DNA of 64,000 nt from Agapanthus africanus (GCA_030015575.1 CM057338.1:776191864-776255863), one strand, 5' to 3'. Numbered from the stretch's first letter, positions 33,539 to 46,800 are shown. Notes: generated by a model not told the origin, from the sequence alone. A program made the numbers and translations.

Positions 33539-35766
33539 TATAGGGTTCCTAGGCACACTATAGAGGTCTCACAAGGCATCAACCATGCCAATTTAAAACT
33601 TTATGAGTGCCGAGAAACCCTAATATGGATCGTCGACTAGATTTTTAGGCGAAACAAGGAAACTAGTTAATATCTTAACTAAAAGTGAGATGCTACAACC
33701 TTTGTAGATCCGGTTATCCATTTCCTTAGCTCCACGTGGTTGTCCCCTCGCTTTCCATCTCGAATCCCGGACTCTCGCATCGGCTTCATCGGAGAAATGA
33801 GCGGAACAGTCGTCGGCTTCGATGCCGAAGATGATCTACGTCGAGGCTTCACAAGATCAAGCTCCAATTTCACCAAGTTATGAAACTTGTGAAGAAAACA
33901 CCCTATACTACTTGGCAAGAGGTAGAGGGTGAAGAAATAGGAGGTGGGTTCACTTTAGAATTGGATTTCTCACACTTTTGCTCAAGATGCCATTGATGGA
34001 ATCAAGCTTTCTTTCTTGATGAAGATGATGAAGAAGAAGAAAGAATATGATAAGTCTTTTTAAAATGCAAAAGAAATGAATACTTATCATAATAGGAACC
34101 ATGGTTAGGTGTAGAGAATTGACTAAGGTTAGATGAATGGTTAAGATTAAGCATGAAGACAAAATGGTCACTTTGGTCAAACCTTCATGAAGCTTCAACA
34201 AGCTTCAAGAATGAAAGCAACCACTTTTTTTTCTTTTGCAATTTCTTTTTAATCCATATTAAAAAGATAAAGGAATGAATAAATAAAAACCCTAACCATT
34301 TACTTAACCAAGGTTTAATTCTTTACACTTAACCAAATGAGCAAGTATCATCAAACATGATACAAACATGTGCACAAAAGTATATCACATATACAACTTG
34401 CACATCAAGTGAGAAAATCCATTTAAAGTGAACCAATACTAGTTAATGCAAAGTAATATATCAAATATATAATTATACATTACATCATTAAATCAACACT
34501 TGATTTAACGATCCGGTCATATCGCATATAACCGACTAGTATCCTATGTATCGGCTTATCGAATCAATCCTTGATTCGATATCTAGGTTATATCGTATAT
34601 AACCAATCGATACATTGATCGCGAGAATGGAATATGGTATCACATACACGCATTATTCTCGGTCCTGCACATATCTCATATGCGCTCCTATTTCGTTTCG
34701 CTTGAGCCAGGAAACCTCTGTGTAGGACTCTAAAGACTCGTCAATACGCCGGTAGCAGATGATGATCATATCAAGCACCCACAAGCCGCAAGCGGTCTGC
34801 TAAACGTAACGGCCATCCGGGAATTGAGCGATCAGAAGATCGATGAGCTAACCCGCTCACACTCCTGTGAATCCAACCAGTAACACTTACCGTACAGTCC
34901 GGTCTGTTCGTCTGATATGTCGCATATGAAGTCTAGGGGTGGTAAACGTCAGACCCCAAAAACTGATAAGTCGTGCCGATGTGAGGCTCATAACGGGTCG
35001 AGAAACTACTGGTAACACTTACCAGCAAATCTCTGATCAGCCCTGGCTAGGGACTTCCCTGTTACGGCCAATCGAGCACAGCGCAACATCAACCCCCAAT
35101 ACCGGGAGAGACGAAACCCCTCCTATCGCTCATTGCCTCCATGTGACTCGGGACTGTACCCAAAGACCACCGTTTTGCATGCCCTCATGGACGTGGTAAG
35201 GTGGAAATAAAAGCACAGTGGGAATCACACAAGACTCTATGACGATCTCGGGTCTACAGACTAACCTGTACAAGTGTCACCTGAGAACTGCCATCTGACG
35301 TGAGGTATAATACCATCTGGGAGTTCTCGGCGAGTCCGTCCAGTGTACCCAGTCTCCACTGAGCACCCGTACACCATCTCTGATATCAAACACCAATGGA
35401 TATGGGATCATCCATCGCCCATCTCATGGGTCGAGAAGCGTATATGCTAGTCTACACTGGTATATCGATGCCCCGTCTCGATACACCCACAACTAGGGAC
35501 CTTGAAGGATGTACTTATGGACTACCATGTCTCCACTAGTATGATCTGCATCATAGTCCAGGTAGTCAAGTACACAACCTAAGGGCTTTACCAACATGTA
35601 ACTATAAGACATTTTAAAGAGACTAGTGTACATGTTAAGATAAAGAGCAACCAGATAGCATACTATCATATCGAGCAAGAAAGTCATCTCTATATATGTC
35701 CAAGCATCCAATATAATATACATCATCTGTACAATACTGGCCGCTAGGGCATACATACAATTAACA
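33539..35766 (-). repeat. 3' LTR of element 2
   Basis: 2228 bp, near-identical to 41929-44152, next to the polypurine tract at 35767-35782. Plus-strand end CATACAATTAACA. Small differences include an 8-base run near 33985 absent from the other LTR. Confidence 0.95.
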
Positions 35767-35782
35767 ATCCCCCACTTGCACT
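35767..35782 (-). promoter_or_regulatory. Polypurine tract of element 2
   Basis: Minus strand AGTGCAAGTGGGGGAT next to the LTR. Confidence 0.85.
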
Positions 35783-38700
35783 AGGGCCAGCTGCTGTAGT
35801 ATCGCATACCGAGCATCCCGAAGAGTCTCTCAAACTGTATCTGGGGAATGGCCTTCGTGAGTGGATCCGCCGTGTTGTTCTTCGTGTCAACCCTCCTGAC
35901 CTCGATCTCCCGGCGATCAACTATCTCCCGGATCAGGTGATACCGCCTCAGAATATGCCTGGATCGCTGATGGGACCTGGGTTCCTTGGCCAAAGTCACC
36001 GCTCCAATGTTATCACAATACAAAGGTATTGGATGCTCAATGGATGGAACCACTCCAAGTTCAGTAATGAACTTCTTGATCCAGACAGCCTCTTTGGCAG
36101 CATCGTTGGCAGCGATGTATTCAGCCTCCATCGTCGAGTCTGCCATGGTTTCCTGCTTGGAACTCTTCCAGCTAACCGCCCCTCCGTAAAGGGTAAAGAC
36201 AAATCCCGACTGCGACTTAGAGTCGTCCTTATCACTCTGGAAGCTCGAATCGGTAAAGGAATCCATTTGGAGTTCTCCGTTACCATACACCAAGAGCATC
36301 TCTTTAGTCCTTCGCAAGTACTTGAGAATGCTTTTCACAGCTGTCCAGTGACTCTCTCTAGGATCAGCTTGATACCTGCTCACTACACTGAGTGAGTATG
36401 CTACATCGCGTCTGGTACATAGCATCGTATACATGATAGAGCCTACAGCCGAAGCATAGGGTAACCCTTGCATGCGAGCTCTCTCCAAATCAGTCTTGGG
36501 AGACATCTCTTTGGAGAGAGTGACTCCAGAGATCGTGGGCAAGTTCCCACGCTTGGATTCTTTCATACTAAACCTCTTTAGTATGGTGTCAATGTACCTG
36601 GATTGGGACAATCCCAATATCCGTTTGGATCTATCTCTATAGATCCTTATTCCCAATATGCAGGAGGCATCACCAAGATCTTTCATTGAGAATCTTTGTG
36701 ATAAGAAGAGCTTGACCGATTGCAGCATAGGAATATCATTTCCTATCAAGAGTATGTCGTCCACGTACAATACGAGGAAGACAACCTTACTCTCTATCAC
36801 CTTCTTGTAAATACAAGGTTCATCTGGGTTTTTGACGAAATCAAACTCTTTGATAACGACGTCAAAGCAGATGTTCCAACACCGCGATGCTTGCTTTAAT
36901 CCATAAATGGATTTAAGCAGCTTGCACACCTTCCCGCTGCTCCCACTGTCTACGAAGCCCTCTGGCTGAGTCATGTACACGCACTCTTCTAAATCACCAT
37001 TTAGAAAGGCGGTCTTAACATCCATTTGCCAGATTTCGTAGTCATGATAAGCGGCAATGGCAAGCATGATCCGGATGGATTTAAGCATAGCCACTGGAGA
37101 AAAGGTTTCGTCATAGTCCACACCTGGTCTTTGACGAAAACCTTTTGCAACAAGTCTAGCTTTGAAAGTCTCCACTTTCCCATCTACACCAAGTTTCTTC
37201 TTGAAGATCCATTTACTCCCAATGGGTTTTACCCCTTCAGGAGCAACATCCAAAGTCCATACTTTGTTGGTGTACATGGATTCCATCTCGGACCGCATAG
37301 CATCCAGCCATTTCACTAAGTCCCTACTCGTGATGGCCTGCTCGAAGCTAGTTGGGTCATCATCCTCCATGATGCAATCCTCGCTCCCACCATCCATGAG
37401 AAAACCGTAGTATCTCTCAGGTTGGCGAGGAACCCTACTAGATCGGCGGAGAGGCTGGGGTTCGTCGGGTACTACTGAACCTCTGGTTCTACCAAGTCTT
37501 CTGTTATAGTTTGTGTCGCTGGAACCTCTTCCAGTTCTACCTCAATGCCACTTATCTGTTTCATAAGAAAACTTTTTTCTAAGAAAGTGGCATGTCGAGA
37601 AACAAACACCTTTTGTTCCTCGGGATGGTAGAAGATATACCCTTGTGAATTTTTGGGATATCCTATAAACTTACATAAGACAGATCTTGCCTCGAGTTTG
37701 TCCGGATTTTATCTTTTGACATAGGCTGGACAACCCCATATCTTAATATAATTAAGATGTGGTCTCTTCCCTTTCCATATCTCATATGGAGTGGTAGGCA
37801 CTGATTTGGTAGGAACTCTATTCAATAGGTCCATGGCTGTCTCAAGCGCATATCCCCAGAAGGAAATAGGTAACTCAGCTGTACTCATCATTGAGCGCAC
37901 CATATCTAATAGGGTGCGGTTTCTCCGTTCAGATACACCGTTGTGCTGTGGTGTATATGGAGGAGTCAACTGAGAGAGAATCCCATTCTCTTTTAGGAAG
38001 TCCAGGAATTCATTGCTCAAGTATTCACCTCCTCGATCAGATCGAAGGATTTTAATACTTTTTCCGGTTTGGTTCTCGACTTCATGTTTATATTCTCTAA
38101 ATTTCTCAAAAGCTTCTGATTTTTGTTTCATCAGGAACACATATCCGAATCTAGAGAGATCGTCAGTGAATGTAATGAAGTACGATGAACCATCCCTGGC
38201 ATGTGTAGACATGGGACCGCATACATCACTATGTATCAGTCCCAAGAGTTCAGTAAATCTTTCTCCGTGTCCCGTAAACGGAGTTTTGGTCATCTTGCCT
38301 TTGAGACATGACTGACAAGTGTCATAAGATGAAAATTCAAACGGATTTAAATATCCATCCTTATGCAACTTTGCTAGTCGTGTCGCATTGATATGACCCA
38401 GTCTACAATGCCACAAGAAAGATTCGTTCAGTTCAGAACTCTTCCTCTTGTGTGTGTTTGTTATGCTCAGAACTGTTGATTGATTTAGAACATAAATGCC
38501 ATTGCACAACGTGCCTAATCCAACCAACTTTTGGTTACGGAAAATGTTCATAACATTATCCTGTAATACAAAATTATATCCCTCTTTGCTCAACAAAGAA
38601 ACCGATATAATGTTGCATATCAGGTTCGGCATGTAATAGCATTCGTTCAGAACCAATGTATTACCAGTTGGTAATACAAGGTGATATTCCCCGACAGTCT

Positions 38701-39052
38701 TAGCTTCAACAATTGCACCATTTCCAACTCTAATGTCTTTATCACCTTCTCCAAGTTCTCTACCTTTTCTAAGCCCATGTAATTGATTACATATATGGGA
38801 TCCTGACCCGGTATCTAATACCCAGGACGTAGGGCAAATGGAGAAACAGTTCTCTGTAACGAACACACCCGAAGAAAATGCATCATCATGTACTTTCTTC
38901 AATCGGGTGGCATGGGAATCCTGGTATTCCCCTATATCCTGTTCATTCCTATAACTCTTATAAGAAAGAACGGAACCAACGTTCCCCAGCACAGTATAAC
39001 ATGCGGGTTCAGTCAATACATCCATATTATTATCTTTATTAGGGCATGACAT
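35781..39052 (-). pseudogene. pol: Copia pol of element 2, two lesions
   Basis: Starts at the ATG at 39052. Contains protease (DTGSG near 38800), the HCRLGH...C..C zinc site, integrase D,D,E (HSDVCGP, SDRGGEY, GVSERRN), reverse transcriptase (YVDDILLIGND near 36760) and RNase H (STMEAEYIAANDAAKEAVW; TADPLTKAIP). The first open part (39085-37709) ends at a TAA replacing a glutamine-type codon. A 1-base loss near 37480 then shifts the frame before the second open part (37397-35781), which covers RT and RNase H intact. The encoded enzymes would copy RNA to DNA and integrate it. No gag is seen upstream. The C-terminus runs a few residues past the usual MRY end. Confidence 0.93.
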
Positions 39053-41910
39053 GGTCGCTACCTGGAGAGAGAGAGAAGAAAACACTTTAGCGTATGCTCT
39101 TGCAAGATCAGATTGGTTATTATCTTATCTAATCAGGATGGCTCCCACCGGTTTTTATCAAATCTTCCTTCAAACCCTAAAAGGAAAAACTAGCTGGGAT
39201 TAATTACACACTACAAGTTCGCCAATCTTTCAGCCAGGCCAGTGTCGGTACTTTGAGGGAGGTCCCCCGTGCTTTCGCACGAACCTAATTAATGTAAACC
39301 TCGTTTTCCCAGAGGCGTAACCCCGTTGACACCTTTCTAGACACCTACTTGATCAGCTAATTGCAATGTGTAAAACTCTCCCAGGAGTAACTCTTACTCG
39401 CAGTGGGTATCGGGATCCAACTATCTCATAGAAGGTATGCAATCTCATTGCAAATTTCAACACTTGAAATTCCCGATAATATTTTGCCCCTAGCGTGCTA
39501 TGACCTTGACGCATGCCAAACAACCCATAGTCCACTAGTCAAGTTCAACCCGTACAATTCATGATCGAATTAAACCCACCCGTACGACCCTTGACGCATG
39601 CCAAACAACGCCGTATGAATACCTTAATCCAATCGCATCTCATGCTACAGATAAGTAATAATCAGCTACCGTACACTACGCCTTGACGCATGCCAAACAA
39701 CCGTAGCACGAATACTGAATATTACATATCTGAATTGACGGAGGGCTACGCAGGTTTTTCTGAAAACCATGAGCGTAATGAACTTGATATCGTTGTAGAA
39801 TCAAATGAAGTTTTGAAATAGAGTGATTTTGAGGCTTTTCTAGTTTTGCTAAAGGGGTCACTCCCGGTGAAGGGATCGTCGGCCCTTTCCTCGTCGAATG
39901 AGGTGCGAGATATATCATATATATCGCTGTGCAAAGCATAAACTATAGAAGCAATTAAAAGTCAAACCGAGTGTGTAGCATCTGCCAGTTATTGCTAAAG
40001 GAGTCACTCCTGGTGAAGGGATCTCGGTCATTTCCTCATCGAATAAGGTGCAAGGTATATCATATATACCGCTATGCAAAGCAAGAACTGTAGCTACCTG
40101 TTTTGTTTAAAATTTGATTCTACAATATCTTAGGTTTCTTTTCTTTCATTAATCACATTAATGAAGTCCCATCATTTAAGTCACCTAAACATCACAGATA
40201 AATACGACGTACACTTATGCCATCCGCATTTGCCTGAATGTCCCCTCGTGCACCGTTAGGTTAAGTAACTAACGGCAGAGCAGGGCAGGGCTAGTGCGGG
40301 TGCAAAACATAAGTAACGTCTATATAATATATCATATATACTATATACTGTATCTATCACAAAACATCACATGATCACATCACAGATATCGCAGCAGAAG
40401 AAACATATGAAACATTGGATATACTAGGACGTCCGTGTTTTCAATACGAGCCAGTATAAAACACGGATTCCACAGTCGTGATGAATAGCCAATCCCACAC
40501 CCCTAGACCCCTACGAGAGCGGCAAGCAACCCTACCAATTCTAGGGTTAGGGGACCCGGACTCGACTCCTCGAGATGGCCTCCCACTAGACCCTAGAACC
40601 CGGTTGCTTGTGCTCCCCTCCTTGGGTCTATCCTAGTGCAGAAAAGTAAATAATATACAAAAGGTGACAGCTTCCGCAACCTGGAAGTGCCCCAAATAAA
40701 AGAATATTACATACAAGTTTTTACATGAACGAAAATGAAAAACACTCATCTCACATAAAAAACCCCGGCTGTTCAAACACGACGATCCAATATAACATAT
40801 CCGCAACACATAACATCACATGCCATCAACGTAAGTAAATATGCGCATCCCAATTGTCGTTGGCATATAGCAACGAAACCGGCGATATCACATATTACAC
40901 TTACGGTCACAGAAAAGAAAGTGTAAAACTACAATAGTTGGAATCCGCAACCTCTTTAGACATCTCATGCTTAATCAAATGAAATACTTAGACATCTCAT
41001 GCCTAACAATTATAAACCCCGCATTTTAGTCTCATTACCGAAAACTCTTTTCAATATCAAGTGAGACTAAACCGCTAGATTTATAACATTCATTCAGTTA
41101 TCTCATAACTGTTTGTGAATTCCAATTATTGTATCCCATTTCGGATAAATAGAAAATATTAAACTTTTCGATCGAACATTCGAACACCCAAGTTTTCCCG
41201 AAACCGTTCAACACATGAAATAGGTTCAAAGACATTCACTTCATGCCTCAGTACCAACGGTCCAGCCGTAGAAGGGTCAAGCCGACGCCTCACATGTGGC
41301 ACGCCGTACTGCCCCAAACCCGAAGGTTCAAAGGGCAGTTCAGGACGGTCACATAATCGAGTTAAGGTTTGTTGTCTTCTAGAGGGACCATCGTGTTGCA
41401 TGCACTACTTAGAACGTCTTTAAACCACAGAAAAATCCAACACTTGGAAATTTTTCCGGCAGGGGAAAAGTTGGGTATTTATATCCGATCGAACTTTTTA
41501 ACATATTCTAAAGTTATCCGGAAAAACACATAGACGAAGTTTAATAATCCGATCGAATCTACGATTCCCAATGCAACCCCAGAACACTCAACTCTTGAGT
41601 CAAATTAAAAATTCTCAGAAAACTCAGCATCTTAGATTAGGAATTACTGTGCAAAAAGGGAATGATGATGTCATCATATGGCCGCGGAACCGCCGCAGAA
41701 GCCAGGCTTCTGCCGCGGTTCCGCCGCGCTTTGGACTCATCTCTTGGAAAAATTTGCACCGTAATTCTTAGAATTCCCTGCTGAATTTTTTAAGCATTTT
41801 TAATCTGAAAAAAACCCGGTTTTTGAAAAAAGTTCAGAGAGCGTGAAAAAATTAGGGTTTCGGGTTCGATCGGGTTTCAAACATCGTCTAAGCATCGCCT
41901 AAGGCTCTAG
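39053..41910 (-). other. Long non-coding leader of element 2
   Basis: 2.9 kb between pol and primer site. Contains the polypyrimidine-CAG just before pol, the triple CCTTGACGCATGCCAAACAA motif (39504-39524, 39589-39609, 39681-39701), two hairpin modules (about 39840-39945 and 39986-40091), a conserved hairpin (40522-40612), and text shared with elements 3 and the 55489 derivative to its end. No gag domain or knuckle could be found in any frame. Confidence 0.7.
40522..40612 (-). ncRNA. Conserved leader hairpin (structured RNA element)
   Basis: GCAAGCAACC at 40522 pairs with GGTTGCTTG at 40602. The interior has further complementary blocks (CTAGGGTT with the CTAGAACCC region, and CTCGAGATGGCC). 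The same arms stand at 47981/48060 in element 3 and 55930/56010 in the deleted derivative. Possible packaging or dimerisation signal; inference only. Confidence 0.45.
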
Positions 41911-41926
41911 CTAGGCTCTGATACCA
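41911..41926 (-). promoter_or_regulatory. Primer-binding site of element 2
   Basis: Minus strand TGGTATCAGAGCCTAG, two bases from the LTR end, complementary to initiator tRNA-Met. Confidence 0.9.
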
Positions 41927-41928
41927 CT

Positions 41929-44152
41929 TGAAGGGTTCCTAGGCACACTATAGAGGTCTCACAAGGCATCAACCATGCCAATTTAAAACTTTATGAGTGC
42001 CGAGAAACCCTAATATGGATCGTCGACTAGATTTTTAGGCGAAACAAGGAAACTAGTTAACATCTTAACTAAAAGTGAGATGCTACAACCTTTGTAGATC
42101 CGGTTATCCACTTCCTTAGCTCCACGTGGTTGCCCCCTCGCTGTCCATCTCGAATCCCGGACTCTCGCATCGGCTTCATCGGATAAATGAGCGGAACAGT
42201 CGTCGGCTTCGATGCCGAAGATGATCTACGTCGAGGCTTCACAAGATCAAGCTCCAACTTCACCAAGTTGTGAAACTTGTGAAGAAAACACCCTATACTA
42301 CTTGGCTGAGGTAGAGGGTGAAGAAATAGGAGGTGGGTTCACTTTAGAATTGGATTTCTCACACTTTTGCTCAAGATATTGATGGAATCAAGCTTTCTTT
42401 CTTGATGAAGATGATGAAGAAGAAGAAAGAATATGATAAGTCTTTTTAAAATGCAAAAGAAATGAATACTTATCATAATAGGAACCATGGTTAGGTGTAG
42501 AGAATTGACTAAGGTTAGATGAATGGTTAGGGTTAAGCATGAAGACAAAATGGTCACTTTGGTCAAAGCTTCATGAAGCTTCAACAAGCTTCAAGAATGA
42601 AAGCAACCACTTTGTTTTCTTTTGCAATTTCTTTTTAATCCATATTAAAAAGATAAAGGAATGAATAAATAAAAACCCTACCCATTTACTTAACCAAGGT
42701 TTAATTCTTTACACTTAACCAAATGAGCAAGTATCATCAAACATGATACAAACATGTGCACAAAAGTATATCACATATACAACTTGCACATCAAGTGAGA
42801 AAATCCATTTAAAGTGAACCAATACTAGTTAATGCAAAGTAATATATCAAATATATAATTATACATTAAATCATTAAATCAACACTTGATTTAACGATCC
42901 GGTCATATCGCATATAATCGACTAGTATCCTATGTATCGGCTTATCGAATCAATCCTTGATTCGATATCTAGGTTATATCGTATATAACCAATCGATACA
43001 TTGATCACGAGAATGGAATACGGTATCACATACACGCATTATTCTCGGTCCTGCACATATCTCATATGCGCTCCTATTTCGTTTCTCTTGAGCCAGGAAA
43101 CCTCTGTGTAGGACTCTAAAGACTCGTCAATACGCCGGTAGCAGATGATGATCATATCAAGCACCCACAAGCCGCAAGCGGTCTGCTAAACGTAACGACC
43201 ATCCGGGTATTGAGCGATTAGAAGATCGACGAGCTAACCCGCTCACACTCTTGTGAATCCAACCAGTAACACTTACCGTACAGTCCGGTCTGTTCGTCTG
43301 ATATGTCGCATATCAAGTCTATGGGTGGTAAACGTCAGACCCCAAAAACCGATAAGTCGTGCCGATGTGAGGCTCATAACGGGTCGAGAAACTACTGGTA
43401 ACACTTACCAGTAAATCTCTGATCAGCCCTGGCCAGGGACTTCCCTGTTACGGCCAATCGAGCACAGCGCAACATCAACCCCCAATACCGGGAGAGACGA
43501 AACCCCTCCTATCGCTCATTGCCTCCATGTGACTCGGGACTGTACCCAAAGACCACCGTTTTGCACGCCCTCATGGATGTGGTAAGGTGGAGATCAAAGC
43601 ACAGTGTGAATCACACAAGACTCTATGACGATCTCGGGTCTACAGACTAACCTGTACAAGTGTCACCTGAGAACTGCCATCTGACGTGAGGTATAATACC
43701 ATCTGGGAGTTCTCGGCGAGTCCGTCCAGTGTACCCAGTCTCCACTGAGCACCCGTACACCATCTCTGATATCAAACACCAATGGATATGGGATCATCCA
43801 TCGCCCATCTCAGGGGTCGAGAAGCGTATACGCTAGTCTACACTGGTATATCGATGCCCCGTCTCGATACACCCACGACTAGGGACCTTGAAGGATGTAC
43901 TTATAGACTACCATGTCCCCACTAGTATGATCTGCATCATAGTCCAGGTAGTCAAGTACACAACTTAAGGGCTTTACCAACATGTAACTATAAGACAGTT
44001 TAAAGAGACTAGTGTACATGTTAAGATAAAGAGCAACCAGATAGCATACTATCATATCGAGCAAGAAAGTCATCTCTATATATGTCCAAGCATCTAATAT
44101 AATATACATCATCTGTACAATACTGGCCTCTAGGGCATACATACAACTAACA
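41929..44152 (-). repeat. 5' LTR of element 2
   Basis: 2224 bp, plus-strand start TGAAGGGTTCC and end CAACTAACA. Pair of 33539-35766. Confidence 0.95.
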
Positions 44153-45606
44153 GCTGCTACTCCCTGTGGATGGCGACTCCCGAGGCAGAGAGAGCGGACC
44201 TCCTATCTACTCCGGCCTGTGCGAGAGTCGACGTAGAGACATGGCCTCTATTGTGCGAATATTTCGACTCTCAACACAAACAGGTATGTATTTTAAATGT
44301 AATTCATTGTTTAGTATATAATTTATTTTTTTGTGTTCCTTAATTAGAAAACTAAATGTGAATGTGTTGTGCAGAAACAGGCCGCTCAAAATATAGAGAA
44401 TAGGAAGTCGGCGAAGAGGGGTCGCCCCACTTATACAGATAGCTCGAGGAATATTACTCGAGCCATGGAGTTATCGGTAAATTACAATAGACCGGCCTTT
44501 GTGATATAATGCAATATTAAGGGTTATTTTCTAATATATCTAATATTAAGAGTTATTTACTAATATTGCAGAGAGCTCAGACCCTGGCGCAAGGTGGTAC
44601 ACCGAGCGTGCTGTCCGCATATCTTGCCGTCCACAGCACCTCGACAGATCCCGCCACAGGCGAGCTTCGATACCCCGACGTCGCTACCCGGAAGTATTGC
44701 GTAAGTGTTAATATTTATTCAACCCCTATTTGAAATTTTAGTTTTGAAAGGTTCAAATTTAAATGATATACTTATATTTTACTGGTTAATGTGGGTGTAT
44801 GAGCGGGTGGTTGAGCAGGCCGAGGCATCGGGGATCGATTTTACCGGACAGAGCGATCCGATGCTGCTGACCCCAGTTCTGGACGCCGCACACAGAGGGC
44901 ACCACGGAGGTTGGGAGAAAGGCCGAGGACTGGGCCCTTGCAGAGCCCATATGAGGTTGGACTCCACCCCTGCGGTTACTTCCTCCATCTCTAGTGAGCG
45001 ACGTTTCCAGCAGGAACTGGAGAGCTTGAAGGCCACCGTTCAGGAGTTGAAGGAGATGCTGGTATGTATACTAGTAAAATATTATGTTATATTATAGATA
45101 GCAACATATCCAATATTAGTACGTAGCCTGAGCTTATTTGGTTGTAGACTTAGCTTTGATTAATCATACGTACATATCTAATTAAAATAAACTACGGTTT
45201 TCCAAACTAGATATCCAAACGTGGCCTAAGTCCCTAAGTATACATAGATTGGGGTTTCGAAATAACTTGATAATGATACGAATTCGAATAATACACAGTT
45301 CTTACTCGCTTATTACACACGTAGGTCCAGACCCGACAGGGTACATCGGCCGAGCCTCCACATGCATCTCCTTCGGCTGCGGCTCCGCAAGCCACTACAT
45401 CGGCTGCAATTCCGCAGACAGCTCCTATAACTCCACCGCCCGCTCAGACTCCCGCAGCCGTGGCTCCGCAAGCCACTACCTCGATAGCGGCTGCGCAGAC
45501 CACATCGCCAGCTCCACAGCCTGCTCAGACTCCCGCACGCTCCGCATTGCATGATTTATTGATCGAGGAGCAGGCGTGCCAAATTCTAGCGTTTATCAGA
45601 GGTTGA

Positions 45607-45890
45607 GTTGGACCGAGCTAGGGTGGCTTTTTGATTCTTATATTTTAAACATGTATTTATTTATATGATACATATTGTACTACATTTTGGACGATATTGA
45701 TATTGGTGGTGTTTGCGTGTTTATATTGATACCATATTCTGCTTGTTGGTTTCTTTTGTATATTATGCGTGATGTGATTATGAATACTGCGATATATGTT
45801 TTGCGTGATGATTAATTTTATATATGATCGATGTATATATTATTGTGCACAGGGCGAGAAAAAAATAGGCAGACCTTTTTTTAAAAAGAA
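45607..45890 (+). other. CACTA 3' untranslated region and spacer
   Basis: AT-rich sequence between the last stop and the right subterminal array. No polyadenylation signal is assigned with confidence and nothing else is seen. Confidence 0.4.
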
Positions 45891-45894
45891 ACCT

Positions 45895-46464
45895 GATAAT
45901 ATGTACCTACGGATTTAACCGTAGGGCCCACCATTGCCCCTACGGATTAATCCATAGGGCCTAACTATGTACCTACAGATTTATCCGTAGGGGCAAAATA
46001 TCAGGTATCCTGATATTTTGCCCCTATGATCTCAGTATTAGGGGTTAAGCTTGCCCTTACGGATATATCCGTAGGGGCAAAAAAATGCCCCTACAAAGGT
46101 ATCCGTAGGGGCAAAATATCAGGTATCCTGATATTTTGCCTCTACGGATATATACCTACGCACTTATCCGTAGGGGCCACTACTTGGCCCTACGGATAGG
46201 TCCGTAGGTACACCTAATCTATTTTATAAAACCGTAAATAAAATAAATTTTTTGTCCCTACGGCCTAATCCGTAGGGAAAACTGGACCTACACATAACTT
46301 CGTAGGGGCAATTTTTAGTCCGTAGGGGCAAGTTCAAGGCTTCAACTTGTACCTACGGCGTTTGTACCTACAGGGTATTTTCTTGTCCCTACGGATATAT
46401 CCGTAGGGGGAGTGGTTTGCTCCTACGGATAAATCCATAGAGGCAACCCTTATTTGTAGTAGTG
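45895..46464 (-). repeat. Right subterminal repeats and terminus of the CACTA
   Basis: About twenty copies in both orientations of a TACGGAT/ATCCGTA motif, many as inverted pairs (CCTACGGATATATCCGTAGG type). Two identical palindromic blocks, CAAAATATCAGG-TAT-CCTGATATTTTG, lie at about 46004-46030 and 46114-46140. The end is TTTGTAGTAGTG. This is the expected binding-site array for the accessory transposase protein. Confidence 0.92.
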
Positions 46465-46785
46465 TGGGTTAGTGTTGCTTCAAGGTATATCATCTTTGAA
46501 AAGGAAGACTTCAAGAAAGATGCATCATTCACCTCATGGAGCCTCTCTAGATTCCAGGTTCATGATGATCGCAGGGAAGGGACCTCAACACGAAGCTTAT
46601 GAAGCGAAAGAACAGACTACAAAGGTTGTAATCCCTAACTCTTAGAAGTAAAGTTGTTTGCTTCGATGTTTTGTTTGATTCTCTAGTTAAAGATCTTGTG
46701 TTTGGGTTATCTAGAATGGCAAAAATTTAAACTTGGCATGTGTGATGCCTCCCGAAACCTTGTTGCCGTTGTAGGTATCCCAACA
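46465..46785 (+). repeat. 5' LTR of element 3, second part
   Basis: Begins with the second TGG and continues the LTR (GTTAGTGTTGCTTCAAGG...) to CCCAACA at 46785, matching 54651-54971 of the 3' LTR. Confidence 0.95.
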
Positions 46786-46786
46786 G

Positions 46787-46800
46787 TGGTGTCAGAGCCA
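46787..46800 (+). promoter_or_regulatory. Primer-binding site of element 3
   Basis: TGGTGTCAGAGCCA follows the LTR by one base; one difference from TGGTATCAGAGC. Confidence 0.88.

Larger units (their letters stand above)
33539..44152 (-). mobile_element. Complete Angela-like Ty1/copia element 2
   Basis: 10.6 kb minus-strand element with LTRs 33539-35766 and 41929-44152, polypurine tract, pol, leader and primer site, and a perfect 5-bp duplication GCTGC. The plus-strand left terminus is TATAGGG where the other LTR has TGAAGGG, so the terminal TG has mutated. It has the fewest pol lesions of the three copies and very similar LTRs, fitting its position as one of the youngest layers. It lies inside a coding exon of the CACTA second gene. 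Confidence 0.95.
32090..45606 (+). pseudogene. CACTA second gene, Transposase_24-like, interrupted
   Basis: Plus-strand multi-exon gene downstream of tnp2. Exons fitted by eye: about 32090-32300 (Arg/Gly-rich), 32397-32447, 32557-32588, 32701-32765, 32865-32973, 33060-33309 and 33401-33538. Then, after element 2, 44158-44283, 44375-44476, 44572-44700, about 44796-45061 and 45325-45606. Recognisable text: the NYPLHVEWGDQQRCSFALFF block, NRKSAKRGRPTYTDSSRN, and AHRGHHGGWEKGRGLGP, as in plant Ptta/En/Spm (PF03004-type) proteins. A predicted coiled coil (ERRFQQELESLKATVQELK) and a Pro/Ala/Gln/Thr tail follow. Proteins of this class may bind the subterminal repeats. A homopolymer frameshift lies near 33158. 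It could be one fused transcript with tnp2. Confidence 0.75.
20148..46464 (+). mobile_element. CACTA (En/Spm) DNA transposon, 26.3 kb with nested insertions
   Basis: The left end reads CACTACTAAAATAGGGGG and the right end, on the minus strand, CACTACTACAAATAAGGG: imperfect terminal inverted repeats. Subterminal CCCTACGGAT/ATCCGTAGGG repeats flank both ends. Inside, on the plus strand, lie a GC-rich 5' leader with a splice donor, a large intron with tandem repeats, a broken tnp2 gene and a broken Transposase_24 gene. Subtracting the two nested insertions (24440-28675 and 33539-44152) leaves about 11.5 kb, a normal size for an autonomous CACTA. Stops in tnp2 make it inactive now. Confidence 0.95.
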
